The notes under the pieces: generated by a model
The model's database searches: none
What the model saw: only the letters and a program-made list of their open reading frames with translations
Told to the model about the DNA's origin: nothing
Part shown: one piece after another, positions 16,501 through 21,602 of the stretch
How positions within the stretch are numbered: position 1 is the first letter of the stretch
Layout of the letters: each line of letters starts with the position of its first letter
Translations under genes and position numbers: made by a program
From: Candidatus Acutalibacter stercorigallinarum
GTDB lineage: Bacteria > Bacillota > Clostridia > Oscillospirales > Acutalibacteraceae
DNA: 32,616 bases
Reading direction: 5' to 3'
Assembly: GCA_019112625.1 (NCBI GenBank)
Contig: DXIW01000004.1
Location: forward strand, 1 to 32,616

Positions 16501-17402
16501 CCCACCGCCAGCTCTACCTCCAGGCGAAACAGGCCCTGGCCCAGGCCGGCGTCGACTCCCCGGGCAGCGACGCCCTGGCGCTCCTCTCCCACTTTTTCGG
16601 CCTGGACCGCCCCGGCCTGGCCCTCCACGGGGAGGAGACCCCCAGCCCAGAACAGACAGCGGTCTTCCTCCAGGCGGTGGAGGAGCGGGCCGCCCGCCGG
16701 CCCCTGCAGTACATCCTGGGCGCCTGGGACTTCATGGGCCTCACCCTGGCGGTGGGGGAGGGCGTCCTCTGCCCCCGGGAGGACACCGCTGTGCTGGTCC
16801 AGGCCCTGGCCGGCTTGCTGCGGGACGCCCCAGCCCCCCAGGGCCTGGACCTGTGCGCCGGCACCGGGGCCGTGGGGCTGGGGCTGTGCTCCCTCCTGCC
16901 CCAGGCCCATGTCACCGCCCTGGAGCTCTCCCCCCTGGCCCTCCGCTACCTGGAGGAAAACGCCGCCGCCTATCCCCAGTACCAGGTCACCCCCCACCGG
17001 GGGGATGTCCTCTCCCCACACACCGCCGGCCGCTTCCCCCGGCACAGCCTGGATTTCCTGGCCTCCAACCCCCCCTACATCGCCGGGGAGGAGCTGCCCA
17101 CCCTCCAGCCCGAGGTGCAGAAAGAGCCCCCCCTGGCCCTGGACGGCGGCGCGGACGGCCTCCGGTTCTACCGGGCCATCGCCCGGCTGTGGCTGCCCAA
17201 GCTCAAACCCGGCGCCCCCTTCGCCGTGGAGATCGGCGAGACCCAGGCCCAGCAGGTCTGCGCCCTCTTCCGCGCCCACGGTGCCACCTCCCTCCGCGTC
17301 CACCAGGACCTCTCCGGCCTGGACCGCTGTGTTTCTGGGCGGGTGGCCCCGCAGGACGGGAAAATCCCTCCACAAAAAACGTTCCGGGATTTTGGTCCGT
17401 AA
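16497..17402 (+). CDS. prmC: Peptide chain release factor N5-glutamine methyltransferase
   Basis: Methylates the GGQ glutamine of release factors RF1/RF2. 301 residues, GTG start at 16497 overlapping the DUF1385 stop. N-terminal helical domain, then RRPLQYILGAWDFMGL, VLCPREDTAVLV, SAM motif LDLCAGTGAVGLGL and catalytic NPPYIAGEELPTLQPEV. The family usually ends soon after the strand containing SLRVHQDLSGLDRCV. Here the last ~15 codons (from about 17355) lie inside an intergenic repeat whose second copy is 209 bases downstream, so the native C-terminus seems replaced by repeat-encoded residues ending KTFRDFGP. Activity is probably retained, since the added tail is outside the catalytic fold. 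Confidence 0.93.
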   Translation: MTHRQLYLQAKQALAQAGVDSPGSDALALLSHFFGLDRPGLALHGEETPSPEQTAVFLQAVEERAARRPLQYILGAWDFMGLTLAVGEGVLCPREDTAVLVQALAGLLRDAPAPQGLDLCAGTGAVGLGLCSLLPQAHVTALELSPLALRYLEENAAAYPQYQVTPHRGDVLSPHTAGRFPRHSLDFLASNPPYIAGEELPTLQPEVQKEPPLALDGGADGLRFYRAIARLWLPKLKPGAPFAVEIGETQAQQVCALFRAHGATSLRVHQDLSGLDRCVSGRVAPQDGKIPPQKTFRDFGP

Positions 17403-17646
17403 CCGCGAGCCAAGTTGTATTTCGTGCAACTTACTCGGCCGAGTTTCGCCTTCGCGAAACTCGCGCGCAGGACAGGAAAAATCGCTATCCACTCGCTATC
17501 GCTCGTTAACCGCGATTTTTGTCCGTAACCGCAGCATAATCAATGCAAAACTCGCACGGACCGGGCAAGAAAATCCCCCCACAAAAAACGTTCCGGGATT
17601 TTGGCCTGTGACCACGAGCCAAGTTCGTAAACCACATCACTTACAC
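17355..17646. repeat. Intergenic repeat cluster of variable-stem hairpins behind prmC
   Basis: This gap holds no gene. It contains hairpins with A-rich 5' and T-rich 3' arms: AAAATCCC/GGGATTTT at 17361-17393 and again at 17570-17602, AAAAATCGC/GCGATTTTT at 17477-17520, and GAGTTTCGC/GCGAAACTC at 17441-17462. A 36-base motif (17405-17440) starting GAGCCAAGTT and ending ACTTACTCGGCC recurs at 17613-17646 in decayed form, and at 27923, 32114 and 32263. The segment from 17360 and that from 17569 match over ~57 bases with about five differences. Confidence 0.8.
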
Positions 17647-17649
17647 AGC

Positions 17650-17676
17650 AAAACCGCCCCTCCACGGGGCGGTTTT
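17650..17676. terminator. Bidirectional terminator between prmC and hicB
   Basis: Perfect 11-bp stem AAAACCGCCCC/GGGGCGGTTTT with loop TCCAC. A-rich and T-rich arms make it work on both strands, serving the convergent prmC operon (+) and hicAB (-). Confidence 0.9.
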
Positions 17677-17684
17677 CTCTGTGG

Positions 17685-18095
17685 TCATATCTGCGCCTGG
17701 TTTCCCAGGTACTTTTTCAGGGCATCCTGCAGCACTTGGGAAAAATTCACATGGGCGGCTTCCGCTTCCCGGTTCAGCCACGCCGGGATGGTGAGGGTCT
17801 TTTTCACCACACGGTTTTGCGCCCGATCACGAATGGAGGGCATGAACACCTCCACCAGCGTGACCACGCCGCCTTCTTCCGGGTGTAACTCCTGCAGCGG
17901 GGTAGGGGCGGGAATCGGCTCTCCATCCTGCTCCATTCCATATAGGTGGACGCCCAACGCCTCTTTGGCATTGTGAAAAGCCTCCTCGGTGGTCTGGCCG
18001 CAGGGCAAGCACCCGGGCAAATCGGGAAACTCAATGGAAATCCCGTCCGGGTCATAGTACAGGATAGCCGGATAAGCATAATAATTGGGATACAT
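17685..18095 (-). CDS. hicB: HicB-family antitoxin
   Basis: 136 residues. N-terminal partial-RNase-H-like HicB domain (YPAILYYDPDGISIEFPDLPGC, given here as YDPDGISIEFPDLPGC, then TTEEAFHNAKEALG) and a C-terminal ribbon-helix-helix DNA-binding part (VKKTLTIPAWLNREAEAAH). It neutralises HicA and represses the operon through the RHH domain. ATG at 18095 has AGGAGG five bases upstream and lies 31 bases behind the hicA stop. The pair has lower G+C than its neighbours, suggesting acquisition. The domain pair and gene order fit a standard HicAB module. Confidence 0.92.
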   Translation of the reverse strand: MYPNYYAYPAILYYDPDGISIEFPDLPGCLPCGQTTEEAFHNAKEALGVHLYGMEQDGEPIPAPTPLQELHPEEGGVVTLVEVFMPSIRDRAQNRVVKKTLTIPAWLNREAEAAHVNFSQVLQDALKKYLGNQAQI

Positions 18096-18126
18096 AAAAA
18101 CCTCCTTTCCGCAAAAATCAAACGGT

Positions 18127-18324
18127 TTACGGGAATGTTACGCCCGCCTGCCTTTCAATACTTTTCAACGTCCGTACCGGGATGTCTTTCACGGGGTGTG
18201 TAACCGTCACTTTTCCGGGCTTTACGGGGTGTTTGAACTGGTGATGGTCTCCCACGCAAGCGACCTCATACCACCCATCCGCCTGCAAAATCCGAATCAC
18301 TTCCCGGGACGAATAGCTCTTCAT
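18127..18324 (-). CDS. hicA: HicA-family mRNA interferase toxin
   Basis: 65 residues, a typical size for this double-stranded-RNA-binding-fold RNase. SSREVIRILQADGWYEV at the N-terminus and the catalytic-histidine segment GDHHQFKHP (His27/His28), where the family has GSHH; the serine is aspartate here. VTVTHPVKDIPVRTLKSI completes the fold. ATG at 18324; its promoter at 18351-18379 is near consensus. It is transcribed before hicB. The D-for-S change next to the catalytic histidine is worth noting but is not proof of inactivity. Confidence 0.92.
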   Translation of the reverse strand: MKSYSSREVIRILQADGWYEVACVGDHHQFKHPVKPGKVTVTHPVKDIPVRTLKSIERQAGVTFP

Positions 18325-18350
18325 CTCGCCACCTCTTCCTTGATGCTCTT

Positions 18351-18379
18351 ATTATTGCACGTATATTCGCACGTGTCAA
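18351..18379 (-). promoter_or_regulatory. hicAB promoter with likely HicB operator
   Basis: Minus-strand TTGACA (18374-18379), 17-base spacer, AATAAT (18351-18356). The spacer contains two copies of CACGT seven bases apart, forming an imperfect palindrome with the flanking TTG/CAA. That placement suits autorepression by the HicB ribbon-helix-helix domain. Confidence 0.75.
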
Positions 18380-18434
18380 TGTTTTCTTCGATTTTTTCCC
18401 TCTGCACTGCTGTCCTGCTCCAATCCTTCTCCCC

Positions 18435-18463
18435 AAAAAAAGAGGAAGCCCCCGGCTCCCTCT
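18435..18463 (-). terminator. Intrinsic terminator of degV
   Basis: Minus strand: 10-bp stem AGAGGGAGCC/GGCTTCCTCT (one G-T pair), loop of three G, then seven T. It begins just after the degV stop. Confidence 0.9.
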
Positions 18464-18471
18464 TCTCTCTC

Positions 18472-19338
18472 TTATTCCGTCTCAAACAAGATCCCCAATG
18501 TGTTGGGCCCGCAGTGGGACGCGATGGTGCAGCTGGCCGCGGTGATATGCACCTCCCGGAACGCCATGGTCTTTTCCACCGTCTTTCGCACCAGGTCGAT
18601 GAGCTCCGGCCGGATGGTGGAGTAGGTGATGAACAGGTGGTCCCGCTTGATGTTGGGGTACTGGGCCAGCTTGTCCTTTACGTACAGTGGCAGCACCTTC
18701 TCCAGATTCCCCCGGTACTTTTTGCCCACGTGCATGGCGCCGCTGGTGTTGTCCACCTCGATGCAGGGCTTCAAACTCAGCAGGTTGGCCCCAAAGGCCA
18801 CCACCGCCGAGCACCTGCCCCCGGCCCGCATAAAGTCCAGGGTGTCCAGAATAAAACTGGCGTGGCACTTCCCCCGCAGGGCGCTCACCTCCTCGGCGAT
18901 CTGCCCCGCCGGCAGCCCCTGGCGGATGCGCTCCCCCGCCTCGATGACCTGCAGCGCGATGCCCGTGGACAGGTTATAGCTGTCGATGGGGTACACATGC
19001 CCGGCAAGCCCCGGCTCCTGGGAGGCCAGCACGCAGTTCTTCTGGGCGCTGGACAACGCCCCGCCCAGGCAGAAATGCACCACGTCGTACCCCTCCTCCA
19101 CAAAGGGGCGGAAGTAGTCGGCGTACTCCCCCACGTTGATGGCCGCGGTGCGGGGCAGGACTTTCCGGTCGTAATAGGCCTGGTAGATCTCCTGTACATG
19201 GATGTCCACGTTGTCCTGGTAATCCTTCTCCTCCAGGATGATGTGGAAGGGGTAGTAGTGCACGCCGTACCGGGCTTTCAGCTCGTCGCCCATGTCGCAG
19301 GTGCTGTCCGCGCTCAAGATCACGTTCCGTTCCGCCAT
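18472..19338 (-). CDS. DegV family fatty-acid-binding protein
   Basis: 288 residues from ATG at 19338, six bases after AGGAGG; the frame extends upstream but without an SD and over the antitoxin RNA promoter. DegV/FakB proteins bind a fatty acid and present it to the FakA kinase in the uptake of exogenous fatty acids. Visible motifs are ILSADSTCDMGDEL (the DSTCD-type N-terminal segment), TAAINVGEY, HFCLGGALSSAQKNCVLA and FILDTLDFMRAGGRCS, all colinear with the family. No fakA is in the window. It is monocistronic with its own terminator at 18435-18463. Which fatty acid is bound cannot be read. Confidence 0.92.
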   Translation of the reverse strand: MAERNVILSADSTCDMGDELKARYGVHYYPFHIILEEKDYQDNVDIHVQEIYQAYYDRKVLPRTAAINVGEYADYFRPFVEEGYDVVHFCLGGALSSAQKNCVLASQEPGLAGHVYPIDSYNLSTGIALQVIEAGERIRQGLPAGQIAEEVSALRGKCHASFILDTLDFMRAGGRCSAVVAFGANLLSLKPCIEVDNTSGAMHVGKKYRGNLEKVLPLYVKDKLAQYPNIKRDHLFITYSTIRPELIDLVRKTVEKTMAFREVHITAASCTIASHCGPNTLGILFETE

Positions 19339-19378
19339 AATGACCCTCCTGTCAGCGCCCTCCCCGGGCGTATGGTGG

Positions 19379-19407
19379 TTGACTTTTTCCCGCTGTCGTC
19401 CTATAAT
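19379..19407 (+). promoter_or_regulatory. Strong promoter of the candidate antitoxin RNA
   Basis: TTGACT (19379-19384), exact 17-base spacer, TATAAT (19402-19407). It points away from degV into a region with no plus-strand gene and only ~95 bases ahead of a terminator, so the product should be a short RNA beginning near 19414. Confidence 0.82.
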
Positions 19408-19413
19408 AAGGGT

Positions 19414-19503
19414 AGAAAGAGAGCCTGCCGGTATCACGGTCAGCCCTCAAATACTGTCATCGAAAATGACCGCATTCCTTGGCTGGGGCGGTCATTTTCT
19501 TTT
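19414..19503 (+). ncRNA. Candidate antisense RNA antitoxin (RatA-like)
   Basis: Bounded by the consensus promoter at 19379-19407 and a hairpin-T terminator at 19462-19503, giving a transcript of about 90 bases with no credible reading frame. It is convergent with the 33-residue toxin gene and overlaps its last codons, stop and 3' untranslated region, so it can pair with the toxin mRNA 3' end. This is the geometry of txpA/RatA of Bacillus subtilis. The start and end are predicted from signals only. Confidence 0.7.
19462..19503. terminator. Shared terminator of antitoxin RNA and toxin mRNA
   Basis: 12-bp perfect stem GAAAATGACCGC/GCGGTCATTTTC with a 14-nt loop. On the plus strand it is followed by TTTTG; on the minus strand the arm itself supplies TTTT. 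The toxin stop codon (19492-19494) lies in the stem. Confidence 0.8.
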
Positions 19504-19593
19504 GTCCCAGTAGGTCCACAGGGTCCACAAGAACCCGGCGAAGCCAAAGAGCATGAGCATCACCTGGCAAAAGTCAGCGAGCGTCATGTACAT
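19492..19593 (-). CDS. Small hydrophobic holin-like toxin (type I TA), 33 residues
   Basis: A 33-residue frame starting MYMTLADFCQVMLMLFGF and ending WTLWTYWDKRK. It has an acidic residue near the N-terminus, one hydrophobic membrane helix of ~20 residues, an aromatic Trp/Tyr belt and a charged DKRK tail. This pattern matches the putative holin-like/TxpA toxin family (short peptides ending in Y-x-D-K-R/K). ATG at 19593 is seven bases after AGGGGGG, and that SD is held in a CCCCT/AGGGG hairpin (19603-19616). A promoter lies at 19744-19772. The convergent RNA at 19414-19503 overlaps its 3' end. It should insert into the membrane when unrepressed. Alternative: a small bacteriostatic or regulatory membrane peptide. 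Confidence 0.72.
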   Translation of the reverse strand: MYMTLADFCQVMLMLFGFAGFLWTLWTYWDKRK

Positions 19594-19602
19594 GGGAAAT
19601 CC

Positions 19603-19693
19603 CCCCTTTCGAGGGGCGAAACATTTTTGCAAAAGTTTCCAAAAGAATTTCCTATCCCGCAGGGGATAAGACCCCTCTGCTTTTTACAGAGGG
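19603..19693 (-). promoter_or_regulatory. Structured leader of the toxin mRNA with sequestered SD
   Basis: Between the predicted transcription start (~19737) and the toxin ATG lie several hairpins: CCCTCTG/CAGAGGG at 19673-19693, TATCCC/GGGATA at 19653-19668 and CCCCT/AGGGG at 19603-19616. The last one contains the toxin SD sequence in its 3' arm. Long structured leaders that hide the SD are common in type I toxin mRNAs. Pairing was judged by eye. Confidence 0.55.
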
Positions 19694-19743
19694 CTAACCG
19701 CTATCCGTTTCTGGCAGGCTCCCGCGGGTCTCCCCGCAGGGCT

Positions 19744-19772
19744 ATCCTACCATATTTTTCTTCCCATTACAA
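19744..19772 (-). promoter_or_regulatory. Candidate promoter of the toxin mRNA
   Basis: Minus-strand TTGTAA (19767-19772), 17-base spacer, TAGGAT (19744-19749), four of six matches in each box. It starts a few bases after the stop of the upstream minus-strand gene. Confidence 0.45.
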
Positions 19773-19776
19773 CAGG

Positions 19777-21054
19777 TTACCTTGTCTTTCCCGCTTCCCT
19801 GTCCCGCTCCTGCTCCCGGGCCACGGCCAGCATCAGCTTGATGCGGTTCTCCTGGTTCACCTGGGTGGCGGAGGGGTCGTAGTCGATGGGCACGATGTTG
19901 GCCTGGGGATAGATGTTCTTCACCTTGCGGATCATCCCCTTGCCCACGATGTGGTTGGGCAGGCAGCCGAAGGGCTGGGTGCACACCACGTTCTCATACC
20001 CGCTCTCGATGAGCTCCATCATCTCCGCGGTGAGCAGCCACCCCTCGCCCATCTTGCAGCCATAGCCGATGACCTGCCCGGCCAGCTCCTTCAGGTGGTC
20101 GTAGGGGGCGGGGGCGGTGAACTGGGGGTACTTCTTCACCGCGGCGATCAGGTCCTTCTCATATTTCTGGAAGTACCACTTCAGCAGGGAGCACACCTGT
20201 TTCTTGGCCTGGCTCCCCCCGTACAAGGCGATATCCTCCAGCCGGTTGTCCACCTTAAAGATCATAAAGCCCAAAATGCCGGGCACCATCACCTCGCACC
20301 CCTGGCTGAACAAAAAGTCCTCCAGATGGTTGTTGGCCAGGGCGGAGTATTTCACGTAGATCTCCCCCACGATGCCCACCCTGGTCTTTTTCACCTTGTT
20401 CACCGGGATGGCCGCGAAGGCCTGGGCGATGCGGTCAAAGTACTCCCGCACCTCCCGCTGGGTAAAGGCCTTCCCCTGCTCAAACAGCTTTGTCAGGATG
20501 CCGGTCCACTGCTCCACCAGGGCGTCGCTGGCCCCGGCCATCACCTCGTAGGGCTTCACCTGGTTTTTCAGCAGCATCAGCAGGTCGCCGTAGGTCAGGG
20601 CGGCGATGGCCTTCCGCAGCAGCGGCAGGGTGATCTTGAACCCGGGGTTACTCTCCAGCCCGGACAGGTTCACCGAGATGACCGGGATAAAGTCCAGCCC
20701 GTCCTTGTGCAGCGCCTTGCGCAGCAGGTGGATGTAGTTGGAGGCCCGGCACCCGCCGCCGGTCTGGGTCATGATCAGGGCCACCTTGTGCACGTCGTAC
20801 TTGCCGCTGTGCAGGGCGTGCATCAGCTGGCCGATGGACAGCAGCGCCGGGTAGCAGGTGTCGTTGTGCACGTATTTCAGGCCCTCGTCGGCGATCTCCC
20901 GCCCGGTGGTGCGCAGCAGCTCGATGTGGTACCCGTCGCTCTCCAGCACGTTTTTGATAAGCTCAAAGTGGATAGGCGCCATGTTGGGCGTCAAGATGGT
21001 GTAGTCTTTTTTCATCTCCCGGGTAAATTCTACCCGGTGTGCGTTGTCGGACAT
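19777..21054 (-). CDS. 2-hydroxyacyl-CoA dehydratase-like protein (COG3581 type)
   Basis: 425 residues from ATG at 21054 (AGGAG ten bases upstream); earlier in-frame codons run through repeat DNA. Related to the subunits of 2-hydroxyacyl-CoA dehydratases that hold an Fe-S cluster. Cysteines that could be ligands are C67 in HNDTCYPALL, C102 in TGGGCRASNY and the VVCTQPFGCLPNHIVG pair near the C-terminus. In many Clostridia this domain is fused behind the activase and COG3580 domains in one ~1400-residue protein; here it is a separate gene downstream of the activase gene across 543 bases of repeats. The substrate is unknown. No CoA transferase or genuine hgdA/hgdB pair is adjacent. Confidence 0.82.
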   Translation of the reverse strand: MSDNAHRVEFTREMKKDYTILTPNMAPIHFELIKNVLESDGYHIELLRTTGREIADEGLKYVHNDTCYPALLSIGQLMHALHSGKYDVHKVALIMTQTGGGCRASNYIHLLRKALHKDGLDFIPVISVNLSGLESNPGFKITLPLLRKAIAALTYGDLLMLLKNQVKPYEVMAGASDALVEQWTGILTKLFEQGKAFTQREVREYFDRIAQAFAAIPVNKVKKTRVGIVGEIYVKYSALANNHLEDFLFSQGCEVMVPGILGFMIFKVDNRLEDIALYGGSQAKKQVCSLLKWYFQKYEKDLIAAVKKYPQFTAPAPYDHLKELAGQVIGYGCKMGEGWLLTAEMMELIESGYENVVCTQPFGCLPNHIVGKGMIRKVKNIYPQANIVPIDYDPSATQVNQENRIKLMLAVAREQERDREAGKTR

Positions 21055-21073
21055 CGAGAACACTCTCCTTTCC

Positions 21074-21540
21074 CGTCTTTCCCAAAAGGGAAAGACGCGC
21101 AAGGACACGCCTACGGCGTGCCATCCTGCTTTCTTAAAAGAAAGCAGGCAAAGAACTTTTCCGTCGCGGGGCGGGGGAACACTAGGAAAGCAACCCCTTC
21201 CGGCCCGACTTTGCCGGGCCACCGTCTCGCCTGCCGGCTCGGGTCCTGCGCCCCGGTGGGGCGCGTCCAGGACCGACCGAAGTGGCAACGGAGACCGCGC
21301 AGCCCCCCTTGAAGAGATAGCGCGGGAAAATCTTCCCACCCCCTACCCCCTCCCACGCGCAACTCTTTGCGAAGAGGGCACTGCTCTGGCGCGGGAGGGG
21401 GAAGATTCTTCTATATATTTCATTTCAAAGGGGGATTTCATCCCCCTTTGAAACCCCTTTTACGGTAGGCCAGGGCTAAGCGTGCCCTTGGGGGGGAAGG
21501 GGGTCCTGGTGCCCGGTGGGCACCTGCGCCCCCTGTGGGG
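21074..21540. repeat. Repeat-filled gap between the activase and COG3581 genes
   Basis: No gene is seen in 21055-21597. Three hairpins in a row (21074-21097, stem CGTCTTTCCC; 21105-21120, stem CACGCC; 21124-21148, stem CCTGCTTTCTT) stand before the downstream gene. Then come a double-hairpin module at 21242-21295 (outer GGTCCTG/CAGGACC, inner CGCCCC/GGGGCG, loop GGT, then GACCGA) with an inverted tail at 21224-21241, a long inverted pair CCCCCTCCC/GGGAGGGGG (21346-21401), a CAAAGGGGGAT hairpin (21426-21450) and a GGTGCCC/GGGCACC hairpin (21508-21524). The stretch 21390-21500 matches 27750-27909 in inverted orientation. Confidence 0.8.
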
Positions 21541-21560
21541 GAGGCAAGTCAGCGAAACTT

Positions 21561-21602
21561 ATTCACTATTCACTATTCACTATTCACTATTCACTCTTCA
21601 CT
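21561..21602. repeat. 7-bp tandem repeat at the 3' end of the activase gene
   Basis: Five perfect copies of ATTCACT (21561-21595) followed by one CTTCACT that enters the last codon/stop region of the activase gene. The copy number could vary by slippage. It may add or remove nothing from the protein because the stop lies at 21598-21600 within the last, imperfect unit. Confidence 0.9.

Noticed and set aside
17355-17646. CRISPR array
   Set aside because: Repeat units are unequal, spacing is irregular (209 bases) and no cas gene is present.
19594-19776. An additional protein gene in the toxin leader
   Set aside because: Only short frames interrupted by hairpins, without SD-start combinations.
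18085-21312. Plus-strand open frame of over 1000 codons across hicA, degV and the COG3581 gene
   Set aside because: It crosses three recognised minus-strand genes, the toxin locus and their terminators; an artefact of low stop frequency.
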